Positions 41,427 to 49,583 are shown, numbered from the stretch's first letter. The stretch is 64,000 bases of DNA from VRUE01 sp963788975 (GCA_963788975.1 CAWBIJ010000002.1:272917-336916), one strand, 5' to 3'. The notes: generated by a model from the sequence alone, not told the origin. Numbers and translations: made by a program.

Positions 41427-42763
41427 GCCGCTGGGTGCGCACGCTGCCCGAGCGCCACGGACGGACCACCCTGATCCTGCTCGTGGCGATCCTAGCGGTG
41501 GGCTTCGGCCTGCGCGCCTATCGGGTGGTCGAGCCCCTGGCCGCTCCCGGGGACGACTCTCGCGCCTACTACGCGCTCTCCAAGGCCCTCTACGAGGAAG
41601 GCAGCTACGGCGGGGCGAGCTTCCGCGACTCGAGCGACTGGTCGCCGGGGGCACCGCTGCTCTATGCCGCCGCCTACTACGCGACCGGAGGGGCGCGGGA
41701 AGGGACGGCGCGGATCGTCGAGCTGCTGCTCGGGATGGGCGCGATCGTCGTTGTCTACCTGCTCGGCAGGCGCATCAACTGCCCCCCGGCGGGCCTGGTC
41801 GGGGCTTTCGGCGTCGCCGTCTACCCGCCGTTCATCCACTCGATCGGCGCTCTGTTCAGCGAGCCGGCGGCGATCTTTACCCTGCCGGCAGCAGTGCTCG
41901 CGTTCCTCTGGGCGGGCGACCGAGAACGCCTCTCCTCCTGGCTCCTGCCCGGCCTGCTCTTCGGCCTGACGGCGCTGGTCCGCCCCGAGTACGCGGTGGT
42001 CGGCGTCGCCTTCGCCGCGCTCGCCGCAATCAGGGTCGGCCAGGCAAGGGGATGGCAGCCGGGCCTCGCCGCCACCGCTCTCCTCCTGGTCGGCTTCCTC
42101 TTGCCGATCGTTCCCTGGACGGTGCGCAACACGATCGCCCTCGACCGCACGGTGCCGATCTCGACGGGGGGTGGCAAGGCGCTCTACGTCGGCACCTTCC
42201 TGCCCGCCGACGGCGAGTACCAGCGGGTCAAGGCGCGTCTCGCCGAACGCTACCTCGGCCGCGACCTCGAGCCCGGCTCGGAGGCGCTCGACCGGGTCAA
42301 CCCCACCCCGCTCTTCAACCGGGTCGCGGATCGCTACCGAGAGCTGCCCCGCGACGAGGCGCTGGGCAAGATCGGCAGGGAGAACCTCTCCAAGTTCTTC
42401 GGCGAAGACCCGTGGGGATACGCGGCGATGACCGTCCACAAGGTCTGGCGGATGTGGAGCAGCGGCATCGGCGAAGCGATGAGCAGCACTGCGGGGCGGG
42501 TCGTGCAGGTGCTGCTCGTCCTGCTCGGCCTGGCCGGGCTGGGGCTGCTCGGGGCCCGCCGGCGCTGGTGGGAGCTGATCGCGATGGCGACGCCGCTCGT
42601 GATCGTCACCGCGGTCGGTGCGGCCTCGCTGGCGGCGCCGCGGCGTAACGAGGTGTTGATGGCACTTGTCTTCCCACTTGCTGGCGCGGCCCTGGCTGCG
42701 GCGAACTCAGCCCTATCCTCCAGGCGCTCATGGCAGAAGCAGCCCTCTTCCCATCCGAGCTGA
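41414..42763 (+). CDS. GT-C fold membrane glycosyltransferase (GT39/ArnT-like), copy 2
   Basis: 449 residues, paralogous to copy 1: acidic loop DDSRAYYALSKALYEEGSYGG, GTARIVELLLGMGAIVVVYLLGRRI, and PWTVRNTIALDRTVPISTGGGKALYVGTFLPADGEYQRVKARL. It differs most in the C-terminal helices and the acidic loop, so it may use a different sugar or site. It overlaps the next gene by 34 bases, which ties the lipid-linked sugar donor enzyme to the transferase. Confidence 0.85.
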   Translation: MESLSRWVRTLPERHGRTTLILLVAILAVGFGLRAYRVVEPLAAPGDDSRAYYALSKALYEEGSYGGASFRDSSDWSPGAPLLYAAAYYATGGAREGTARIVELLLGMGAIVVVYLLGRRINCPPAGLVGAFGVAVYPPFIHSIGALFSEPAAIFTLPAAVLAFLWAGDRERLSSWLLPGLLFGLTALVRPEYAVVGVAFAALAAIRVGQARGWQPGLAATALLLVGFLLPIVPWTVRNTIALDRTVPISTGGGKALYVGTFLPADGEYQRVKARLAERYLGRDLEPGSEALDRVNPTPLFNRVADRYRELPRDEALGKIGRENLSKFFGEDPWGYAAMTVHKVWRMWSSGIGEAMSSTAGRVVQVLLVLLGLAGLGLLGARRRWWELIAMATPLVIVTAVGAASLAAPRRNEVLMALVFPLAGAALAAANSALSSRRSWQKQPSSHPS

Positions 42764-43794
42764 CGGCGCTCCGCAGCGCCGGCCTGATCCTGGCCGCGAC
42801 GCTCGTCGCCTACGCGCTGATCCGGCGCCGGACGCTACGCAACGTCGACGTCCTAATCCTGCTCGCGTCCGGCCTCGGGCTGGCGATCGTCTCCGGCACC
42901 GAACTGACCGACGCGCTGCTCTCCACCTTCTCCTTCGAGAAAGGCAACGGCGGGCGCATCCTCGGCCTCGCCGTCTTCGCGATCTTCATCCTCTTCCTGC
43001 TGGCGCTGCGGGCGCTCTCGCAGTCGGCGCGCAACTCGCGCCAGCTCTCCGCCGTACTGGAGGGCCTCGCCTGGGAGGAGTTCCGCCAGGCGAAGCTGCC
43101 GGAGCGCTTCCACGGCAAGGTCGCTGTGCTCGTCCCCGCCTACAACGAGGCCGAGAACGTCGGCCACGTGCTCGACCTAATCCCGGCCGAGGTCTGCGGC
43201 AGACCGACCGCGGTGCTGGTCGTCGACGACGGCTCGCGCGACGGTACCGGCGACGTCGCCGCCGAGCATGGCGCCGTTGTCGCTCGCCACGTGATCAACC
43301 GCGGCGGCGGCGCCGCGCTGCGCACCGGCTACCGGCTGATGGTCGACTCGGGCGCCGAGATCGTGGTCACCCTCGATGCCGACGGCCAGCACCTACCAGC
43401 CGAGATGGAGCGCCTAGTGCAACCCGTCCTCGACGGCGAGGTCGACCTCGCCCACGGCAGCCGCGTACTCGGCCACGCCGACCGCAACCACTTCGCCCGC
43501 GAGCTCGGCATCGTCTTCTTCAACCGCCTCGTCTCCCTGATCACCCGAACCAAGGTCAGCGACTGCTCCAACGGCTACCGCGCCGTCCGCACGACGGTGC
43601 TGCCGCAGCTCGTTCTGCGGCAGGAGCAGTTCCACACCTCCGAGTTCATGATCGAGGCGATCAAGAGAGGGATCCCGGCGAAGGAGGTACCGGTCACGGT
43701 TGAGCGCCGCCTCCACGGCCACTCGAAGAAGCCCGCCGTCGTCCGCTACGGCCTCGGCTTCGCCAACGCGATCGTCAGGACCTGGCTCAGGTAG
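42730..43794 (+). CDS. DUF2304-GT2 fusion glycosyltransferase (DPM1-like)
   Basis: Residues 1-105 form a DUF2304-type membrane domain (two to three helices, RRRTLRNVDVLILLASGLGLAIVSGTELTDALL, then ILGLAVFAIFILFLLALRAL). Residues 130-354 form a GT2 domain: VAVLVPAYNEAENVGHVLDLIP, VVDDGSRDGTGDVAAEHGAVV, and the DLDADGQH-like VVTLDADGQHLPAEMERLV with the DAD metal motif. This resembles dolichol-phosphate mannosyl or glucosyl synthase, which makes the lipid-linked sugar that GT-C enzymes use. In many genomes the two domains are separate genes. Cytoplasmic active site, membrane-anchored. Confidence 0.85.
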   Translation: MAEAALFPSELTALRSAGLILAATLVAYALIRRRTLRNVDVLILLASGLGLAIVSGTELTDALLSTFSFEKGNGGRILGLAVFAIFILFLLALRALSQSARNSRQLSAVLEGLAWEEFRQAKLPERFHGKVAVLVPAYNEAENVGHVLDLIPAEVCGRPTAVLVVDDGSRDGTGDVAAEHGAVVARHVINRGGGAALRTGYRLMVDSGAEIVVTLDADGQHLPAEMERLVQPVLDGEVDLAHGSRVLGHADRNHFARELGIVFFNRLVSLITRTKVSDCSNGYRAVRTTVLPQLVLRQEQFHTSEFMIEAIKRGIPAKEVPVTVERRLHGHSKKPAVVRYGLGFANAIVRTWLR

Positions 43795-44086
43795 AGCGTC
43801 CCTGCTCGACGCCGGGGTGCCGCACCGCGGCCGGGTCGGGCAGATAGAGGTCGGTGCCGCAGCGCGGGCAGACCTGGACGTAGAGCTTCAGCGGCTTGTG
43901 GCAGTTGGGGCACTGCCGTTCCGGTTCGGTCTTCTCGGAGCGATAGAGGATCACAGCGATCAGGCCGAGCGGCGGCAGCATCGTGCCGATCAGCAGCCAG
44001 AGCCAGAACGAGCTGCCCTTGCCCTTGCCGATGATCGCCGTGGCTAGGCCGAAGAAGAAGGCGATGATGAGGTACTCGAAGCCCAC
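43787..44086 (-). CDS. small membrane protein with zinc ribbon
   Basis: 99 residues: two N-terminal hydrophobic segments (YLIIAFFFGLATAIIG and FWLWLLIGTMLPPLGLIAVILY) and a zinc ribbon CPNCHKPLKLYVQVCPRCG. GTG start at 44086 overlaps the 3' end of the NADH dehydrogenase gene by 43 bases. Its own 3' end overlaps the GT2 gene by eight. Function unknown; such proteins are common next to membrane enzymes. Confidence 0.7.
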   Translation of the reverse strand: MGFEYLIIAFFFGLATAIIGKGKGSSFWLWLLIGTMLPPLGLIAVILYRSEKTEPERQCPNCHKPLKLYVQVCPRCGTDLYLPDPAAVRHPGVEQGRST

Positions 44087-45369
44087 GGCTCCATTGTCGC
44101 GTCAAGCCGCTTCGGGTGCCCGATCGAACCGACCTCGGAGAGATCGCGGCGAAAGGGCAGGCTGGCGGTCCAGTCGATCACGGCGCGGGCCTTGCGAGCG
44201 ACACCCGGAATCTGGCTCATGTGGTAAGTCCGCGCCAGCCACCAGGCCGGGAAGCCGCGGAAGGTGCGGCTGCCAATCCGGCCTACCGCCTTGTAGCGAC
44301 CGAGGTTGACGAAGGCGGCTTTGCCGCGGTACTCGAAGCGCCGCGGCGTGCCGACGCCGAACTCGGCGGCAATGTTGCAGGCCGCCACAGGGCCCTGCCG
44401 AACGGCGTGCTGCGCCGTCGGCGGCGCGGTTCCCCCGTCGGGATCGGGCACAGCGGCGCAGTCGCCGATCGCCCAGACCGAGTCCATCCCCTTCACCCGC
44501 AAGTGATCGTCGACCGGCACGCGCCCGCGCTCGTCGAGCGGCACCGCGAGGTCGCGCAGCCTCGGGTTGGGCGCGACGCCGGCGGTCCAAACCACGGTGC
44601 GGCTCGGCAGCGTCTCGCCGGTAGAGAGCGTGGCGCTGTCGACGCTCACCTGCTCGAGCGTCGTTCCCAGGCGGATGTCGATCCCGCGCCCACGCAACTC
44701 GCGCAGCGCGTACTCGGCCAGCTGCGAGTCGATCTCCGGCAGGACCCGGTCACTGGCCTCGACCAGGACCCAGCGCATGCCGTGCAGACGGGCGCGCGGG
44801 TAGCTCTCCATCGCGTCGGCGGCGAAGTCCTGTAGCTCGGCCAGCGCCTCGAGGCCGGCGTAGCCGCCGCCGACGAAGACGTAGGTGAGCAGCTCGTCGC
44901 GGCGAGCGGGGTCCTCGGTGGCGTTGGCTGCCTCTAGGGTCTCGACCACGTGGTTGCGCAGCCAGATCGCGTCGGCGAGCCCCTTGAAGCCGATCGCGTG
45001 CTCGGCCAGCCCCGGCACCGGCAGCACTCGTGAGACGGAGCCAAGCGCGAGCAACAGCTGGTCGTAGGGAAGCGTCTCCGCCTCGCCGTCGCGCGTGCGC
45101 AGTTGCACCGTCTTAGCTGCTGGGTCGTGGCCCTCGATCTCGCCGAGGCGCAGGTAGGTGCGTTGGAGGATCTCGCGCAGCGGCGTCACCACATGCCGCG
45201 GCTCCAGCGTGCCGGCAGCCGCCTCGGGCAGGAACGGCGTGTAGAGCAGGAAGTTGACGTCATTGACGAGCGTCAGCCGCGCCGACTGCCGCGGCATGAC
45301 TCGCTCCAGCTCCCGCGCCGCCATCGCCCCACCAAATCCACCTCCGGCTATGACGACGTTCCAGGCCAT
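44044..45369 (-). CDS. ndh: type II NADH:quinone dehydrogenase
   Basis: Single-subunit flavoenzyme passing electrons from NADH to menaquinone on the inner face of the membrane without pumping protons. Seen: WNVVIAGGGFGGAMAARELE (FAD), FLLYTPFLPEAAAGTLEPRHVVTPLREIL, YVFVGGGYAGLEALAELQDFA (NADH), VVWTAGVAPNPRLRDLAVPLDERGRVPVDDHLRVKG and the FAD-binding VWAIGDCAAVP. A C-terminal amphipathic region and the AFVNLGRYKAVGRIG segment are typical. ATG 45369 has GGAGG five bases upstream. The palindrome 11 bases upstream suggests redox- or ligand-responsive repression. Confidence 0.92.
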   Translation of the reverse strand: MAWNVVIAGGGFGGAMAARELERVMPRQSARLTLVNDVNFLLYTPFLPEAAAGTLEPRHVVTPLREILQRTYLRLGEIEGHDPAAKTVQLRTRDGEAETLPYDQLLLALGSVSRVLPVPGLAEHAIGFKGLADAIWLRNHVVETLEAANATEDPARRDELLTYVFVGGGYAGLEALAELQDFAADAMESYPRARLHGMRWVLVEASDRVLPEIDSQLAEYALRELRGRGIDIRLGTTLEQVSVDSATLSTGETLPSRTVVWTAGVAPNPRLRDLAVPLDERGRVPVDDHLRVKGMDSVWAIGDCAAVPDPDGGTAPPTAQHAVRQGPVAACNIAAEFGVGTPRRFEYRGKAAFVNLGRYKAVGRIGSRTFRGFPAWWLARTYHMSQIPGVARKARAVIDWTASLPFRRDLSEVGSIGHPKRLDATMEPWASSTSSSPSSSA

Positions 45370-45379
45370 GCCTCCAAAC

Positions 45380-45414
45380 TTAGCACTTTGTAACAACGTG
45401 TTACAAAGTGCTAA
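45380..45414. promoter_or_regulatory. 35-bp perfect palindrome in the ndh promoter
   Basis: TTAGCACTTTGTAACA (45380-45395), three-base ACG centre, then its exact complement (45399-45414): 16-bp arms without a mismatch. On the minus strand TAAGTT (45381-45376) could be the ndh -10, so a bound protein would cover the -35/-10 region. The inner TTGTAACA/TGTTACAA is loosely like a Rex site but lacks the TGTGAA/TTCACA core; TetR-type operators also have this size. A stem this long could also form in RNA. Confidence 0.75.
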
Positions 45415-45487
45415 CCCGCACATTCCCCGGCCCCAAAGATGGGCTAATATTTAACTCGAAAAAGAAGCTAAATTTAGAGGGAGAAAT

Positions 45488-46396
45488 ATGCCTATTGATT
45501 TGCAGCCAGGAGAGGAGATCCGTCGCGTCGACCTTCACCAGACCTACGGCGGGCGCCGTCAGGGCGGGATCAGCCCATCCAAGCAGTCACCCAACGTCTT
45601 CCTCTTCACCGATCAGGCTCGTGGCATTCTGCATGGCTACATCTACGACGGTCAGCGAGATGACGGTTTCTTTCACTACACCGGCGAGGGCCAGTTTGGT
45701 GATCAAAGGATGGTGCAGGGGAACCGAGCGATCCGCGATCACAAAGAGGAAGGCCGAGAGCTGCACCTCTTCGACTCAAGCGCAGGAACAGCTACGTATG
45801 TGGGCAGGTTCGAGTACATCGACCACTACACCGCCGACGCGCCCGAGACTGGCGAAGGAAAGATCCGCTCGGTCATCGTCTTTCGGCTAAGCGCTCTCAG
45901 CGGATCCCCGCGACCAACTACGTCGCCCATCGATGAACTTGGCTCAGCGTTGAAGAAGGAGGTGCCGGTCGAGCAGCACCTCACCGAGCGAAGCTTGATC
46001 GAGCCCACCCGGGAGCCATATGAGGCCGAGCGCCGCGAGCAGCAGCTCGTCAGGGCTTTTATGGCCTCCCTGGTTGCCGAAGGCCATGAGGTGTGCCGAC
46101 TCCAACTACTTCCCAAAGGCGAGCCGGCGCATCTCTTCTGCGACCTATTCGATCGCACTACCAACACCCTGGTTGAGGCCAAGGGCAGCATCTCTCGCCC
46201 CGCATTCCGCATGGCAATCGGCCAGCTCGCCGACTATGCGCGAATGGTTGATCCGCCCCCGCGGAGAGTCATTCTCGTCCCCCAAGAGCCGCGCGCCGAC
46301 CTGCTTGAGCTCGCTAAGAGTCAGGAGATCGCTGTGATCTGGCCCGATGCAGAGGGCAAATTCAGAGGCCCAGCTGCTCCCGAATCAGGCGATTGA
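45488..46396 (+). CDS. SRA-like domain plus PD-(D/E)XK nuclease (predicted modification-dependent restriction enzyme)
   Basis: 302 residues in two parts. Residues about 10-140 match the SRA-like domain of ScoMcrA-type type IV restriction enzymes: YGGRRQGGISPSKQSPNVFLFTD, GYIYDG, GFFHYTGEGQFGDQRMVQGNRAIRDHKEEGRELHLF, and YVGRFEYIDHYTADAPE. Residues about 180-290 look like a PD-(D/E)XK nuclease: HLFCDLFDRTTNTLVEAKGSISRPAFRMAIGQLADYAR, with Asp and the E-A-K motif. It would cut DNA carrying modified bases or phosphorothioate. It stands alone, with an AT-rich upstream region and a GAGGGAG ribosome-binding site, which may mark recent acquisition. Its 3' end overlaps gatB by 35 bases. Confidence 0.8.
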   Translation: MPIDLQPGEEIRRVDLHQTYGGRRQGGISPSKQSPNVFLFTDQARGILHGYIYDGQRDDGFFHYTGEGQFGDQRMVQGNRAIRDHKEEGRELHLFDSSAGTATYVGRFEYIDHYTADAPETGEGKIRSVIVFRLSALSGSPRPTTSPIDELGSALKKEVPVEQHLTERSLIEPTREPYEAERREQQLVRAFMASLVAEGHEVCRLQLLPKGEPAHLFCDLFDRTTNTLVEAKGSISRPAFRMAIGQLADYARMVDPPPRRVILVPQEPRADLLELAKSQEIAVIWPDAEGKFRGPAAPESGD

Positions 46397-47801
46397 CCTC
46401 GCCGCCGTCGGCGCGGCCCTTGGTCTCCTTCATCACGGCGCCGACGATCGCGCCAATCGCCTTCTGATTGCCTCCGCGAACCTGCTCGGCGGTCTCGGGG
46501 TTGGCCTCGACCGCGGCGGCGACGATCGCCTCTAGCTCGCCGCTGTCGGAGATCTGGGCGAGGCCCTCGCGCTCGACGATCGCAGTCGGGTCGCCGCCCT
46601 CGGCGACCAGCGCTGTCAGCACAGTCTTGCCACTGCCGTGGGAGATCTTCTTCTCCGCCACCAGCACCGCCAGCGCCGCCAGGGCGCCCGGCTCGACCTT
46701 CGACTCGGCCACGGTCACCTCGGCGCCGTCCTGGCGCAGCGCCGCTGCCAGCTCGCCTGTCACCCAGTTGGCGACGACTCGCGGCTCCACCCCCTCCGCG
46801 GCGCCAGCTGCGCTCTCGAAGAAAGCGGCAGTCTCGGGGTCAGCCGCGAGCAGGGCCGCGACGTCCTCGGCCAGGCCAAGCTCCTTGCCGTAGCGCTCGA
46901 TCCGCGCCGCCGGTAGCTCCGGCAGCGCCTCTCGCGCCTCGCGCAACATCTCCTCGGTCGGCGCCAGCGGCACCAGGTCGGGCTCCGGGAAGTAGCGGTA
47001 GTCGTGCGCCTCCTCCTTCGAGCGCAGCGGAGTGAGAGTGCCGTCGGTGGGATCGAAGTGGAGGGTCTCCTGGACCACCGTCCCCCCCATCCCGATCAGC
47101 TCGCGCTGGCGGGCCAGCTCGGCCTCGATGCCGCGCTCGAGGAAGCGGAAGCTGTTCATGTTCTTCAGCTCGGTCTTCGTCCCCAGCTCCTCGCTGCCCA
47201 CCGGGCGGACCGAGACGTTGGCGTCGCAGCGCAGGCTGCCCTCCTCCATGTTGACATCGGAGACGCCGAGCTGGCGCACCGTCTCACGCAGCAGGCGCGC
47301 CCACTGGGCCGCCTCGGCGGCGGAGCGCAGGTCGGGCTCGGTGACGATCTCGACCAGCGGCGTGCCGCCGCGGTTGAAGTCGACCAGCGAAGCGCCGGAG
47401 CCGTGGATCCGGCCCGAGCCGCCGAGGTGGATCATCTTCGCCGCGTCCTCCTCGAGATGAGCGCGGTGGATGCGCACGTCGCCGAGCCGGCCGCTGCTGG
47501 CAAGCGGAATGTCGTACTGGCTGATCTGGTACGCCTTGGGACTGTCGGGATAGAAGTAGTTCTTGCGGTGGAAGATCGAGCGGGGAGCGACCTCGCACTC
47601 CAGCGCCGCGGCGATCTGCAGGGCATAGAGGATCGCCTGCTCGTTCGGCACGGGCAGCACGCCGGGGTGGGCGAGGCAGACCGGGCAGGTGTGGACGTTG
47701 GGCTCATCGCCGAAGGAGAGCTCACAGCCGCAGAACATCTTCGTCCTGGTCGAGAGCTGGACGTGGATCTCCAGCCCGATCACCGCCTCCAGCTCAGCCA
47801 T
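46362..47801 (-). CDS. gatB: Asp/Glu-tRNA(Asn/Gln) amidotransferase subunit B
   Basis: tRNA-binding and kinase subunit of the GatCAB transamidosome. Seen: EAVIGLEIHVQLSTRTKMFCGC and HTCPVCLAHPGVLPVPN with the zinc cysteines, RKNYFYPDSPKAYQISQYD, DFNRGGTPLVEIVTEPD, NMEEGSLRCDANVSVRP, SKEEAHDYRYFPEPDLVPL, and the C-terminal YqeY-like tail ending GEVNRLIREQLGL. 479 residues, full length. It overlaps gatA by eight bases. Confidence 0.97.
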   Translation of the reverse strand: MAELEAVIGLEIHVQLSTRTKMFCGCELSFGDEPNVHTCPVCLAHPGVLPVPNEQAILYALQIAAALECEVAPRSIFHRKNYFYPDSPKAYQISQYDIPLASSGRLGDVRIHRAHLEEDAAKMIHLGGSGRIHGSGASLVDFNRGGTPLVEIVTEPDLRSAAEAAQWARLLRETVRQLGVSDVNMEEGSLRCDANVSVRPVGSEELGTKTELKNMNSFRFLERGIEAELARQRELIGMGGTVVQETLHFDPTDGTLTPLRSKEEAHDYRYFPEPDLVPLAPTEEMLREAREALPELPAARIERYGKELGLAEDVAALLAADPETAAFFESAAGAAEGVEPRVVANWVTGELAAALRQDGAEVTVAESKVEPGALAALAVLVAEKKISHGSGKTVLTALVAEGGDPTAIVEREGLAQISDSGELEAIVAAAVEANPETAEQVRGGNQKAIGAIVGAVMKETKGRADGGEVNRLIREQLGL

Positions 47802-49233
47802 CGGCGCTCCCTCCGGGGTGGGCCTCGAACCCGATCGCCTGCTCCAGGGCGTGCGCCGCCTCGAGCAACGGCTGCTCGGCGAAAGCCGGCGCCGCGATCT
47901 GGAAGCCGACCGGCAGCTCCGGCCCGCCTCCCTCCGGCTCGGCGAGCCCGGCCGGGATCGAGATCGCGGGGATGCCGGCGAGGCTCATCGGCACCGTGAA
48001 GAAGTCGTTCAGGTACATCGCCAGCGGGTCGTCGGTCTTCTCGCCGAGGCCGAAGGCGACCGAGGGCGAGGTCGGGGTGACGACGAAGTCGAACTCGGCG
48101 AAGGCGGCGTCGAAGTCGGCGGCGATCTTGGTCCGGACCCGCTGCGCCCGTCCGTAGTAGGCGTCGTAGTAGCCGGAGGAGAGCGCGTAGGTACCGAGCA
48201 TGATCCGCCGCTTCACCTCGGCGCCGAATCCTGCGGCGCGGGTCGACTCATACATCTCGATCAGGTCGCGGGCTCCCTCCTCGCGCAAGCCGTAGCGAAC
48301 GCCGTCATAGCGGGCCAGGTTGGAGGAGGCCTCGGCGGGGGCGATCACGTAGTAGGCGGAGATACCGTGCTCGGCGTGGGGCAATGGCGCCTCGGCGATC
48401 TCGCCGCCGAGCTCCTCGATCCGCGCCAGCGTCGCCTCGAAGACCTCCCTCACCCCGGCGTCGATCTCATCGCGGGCCAGCTCGCTCGGGACCGCGAAGC
48501 GCAGGCCCTGCAGGTCCTCGCGGCTTGGCGCCTCCACCCCGCCCTCGATCCCGACCGAGGTCGAGTCGCAGGGGTCGCGCCCCTGCAGCGCCCCGAGCAG
48601 CAGCGCCGCGTCGGTGACGTCGCGGGTCAGCGGCCCGCACTGGTCGAGCGAGGAGGCGAAGGCGATCATCCCGTAGCGCGAGATCGCTCCGTAGGTGGGC
48701 TTGAGGCCGACGATCCCGCAGAGCGCTGCCGGCTGGCGGATCGAGCCGCCGGTGTCGGTGCCGATCGCGCAGGGGGCCAACCTGCCCGCCACCGCGGCCG
48801 CCGAGCCGCCGGAGGAGCCGCCGGGCACTCGTTCGCGGTCCCAGGGGTTGAGCACTGGCCCGTAGGCCGAGTTCTCGTTGGAGGACCCCATCGCGAACTC
48901 GTCCATGTTGGTCTTGCCGAGGACGCGCGCCCCCGCCTCGGCCAGCCGCCGCACGGCGGTGGAGGTGTAGGGCGGCGTGTAGCCCTCGAGGATGCGCGAC
49001 CCGGCTGTGGTCGGCACACCCTCGGTGCAGAAGATGTCCTTGACCGCGACCGGAACGCCCGCCAGCGGCCCCTCGGTGCCCCCCGCTCCATTCTCGGCCC
49101 GCCACAGGTAGGCGTTCAGCTCGTCGCCGGCGGCGGCCTCGCGCCAGGCCTCGAAGTACTCCTCTGCGGAGACCTCTCCGGCCGCGACCTTCGCCGCCGC
49201 CTCGGCGACGCTGAGCTCCAAGAGACCCGCCAT
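47794..49233 (-). CDS. gatA: Asp/Glu-tRNA(Asn/Gln) amidotransferase subunit A
   Basis: Amidase-signature subunit that releases ammonia from glutamine. The Ser-cisSer-Lys triad is visible: the Lys in VAVKDIFCTEGV (about residue 64), the cis-Ser in VPGGSSGGSAAAVA (about 140), and the nucleophile in TDTGGSIRQPAALCG (about 164). 479 residues, full length. The order is gatC-gatA-gatB with overlaps of 1 and 8 bases, so all three subunits are made together. Confidence 0.97.
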   Translation of the reverse strand: MAGLLELSVAEAAAKVAAGEVSAEEYFEAWREAAAGDELNAYLWRAENGAGGTEGPLAGVPVAVKDIFCTEGVPTTAGSRILEGYTPPYTSTAVRRLAEAGARVLGKTNMDEFAMGSSNENSAYGPVLNPWDRERVPGGSSGGSAAAVAGRLAPCAIGTDTGGSIRQPAALCGIVGLKPTYGAISRYGMIAFASSLDQCGPLTRDVTDAALLLGALQGRDPCDSTSVGIEGGVEAPSREDLQGLRFAVPSELARDEIDAGVREVFEATLARIEELGGEIAEAPLPHAEHGISAYYVIAPAEASSNLARYDGVRYGLREEGARDLIEMYESTRAAGFGAEVKRRIMLGTYALSSGYYDAYYGRAQRVRTKIAADFDAAFAEFDFVVTPTSPSVAFGLGEKTDDPLAMYLNDFFTVPMSLAGIPAISIPAGLAEPEGGGPELPVGFQIAAPAFAEQPLLEAAHALEQAIGFEAHPGGSADG

Positions 49234-49523
49234 CAGGCTTCAGCCTGCGGCGAGGGGACCCGGAAGGCCCCCTCGTCTGGATCCGGAGCCTGCTCCAGAA
49301 CGACGTCCTTGGGCCAGCTGGGCCGTGGCTCATCGGCCCTGAGCACGTTCTCGAGCTCGACCACGTGCGAGGTCGGCGGCACACCGTCGAGGTCAAGCGC
49401 GGCGATCCGGTCGACGTGGTCGAGGATCCCCGAAAGCTCCCCGGCCATCGTCTCGACCTCGGCCTCATCGAGCCGTAGCCGGGCCAGCTTGGCGACATGG
49501 AGAACCTGCTCCCGCTCGATCAC
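49233..49523 (-). CDS. gatC: Asp/Glu-tRNA(Asn/Gln) amidotransferase subunit C
   Basis: 96-residue stabilising subunit: REQVLHVAKLARLRLDEAEVETMAGELSGILDHVDRIAALDLDGVPPTSHVVELENVLRADE is typical GatC. GTG 49523 starts it exactly seven bases after a TAGAAT box, without a ribosome-binding site. Its stop overlaps the gatA ATG (TGATG). It heads the gatCAB operon. Confidence 0.95.
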   Translation of the reverse strand: MIEREQVLHVAKLARLRLDEAEVETMAGELSGILDHVDRIAALDLDGVPPTSHVVELENVLRADEPRPSWPKDVVLEQAPDPDEGAFRVPSPQAEA

Positions 49524-49530
49524 CGGCCGG

Positions 49531-49536
49531 ATTCTA
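49531..49536 (-). promoter_or_regulatory. leaderless -10 box of gatCAB
   Basis: TAGAAT on the minus strand, seven bases (CCGGCCG), then GTG 49523. It is one of the clearest cases of the leaderless pattern in the window. An inverted repeat TGGCT-GCCT-AGCCA (49552-49565) lies upstream, between this promoter and a TATTGT box for the divergent membrane protein. Confidence 0.6.
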
Positions 49537-49583
49537 GGCGGGACTCACATTTGGCTGCCTAGCCAGTTATTGTCCCGGCGGCA

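Noticed and set aside
45380..45414. Calling the ndh palindrome a Rex operator
   Set aside because: The arms lack the TGTGAA/TTCACA core, so only a generic operator can be claimed.
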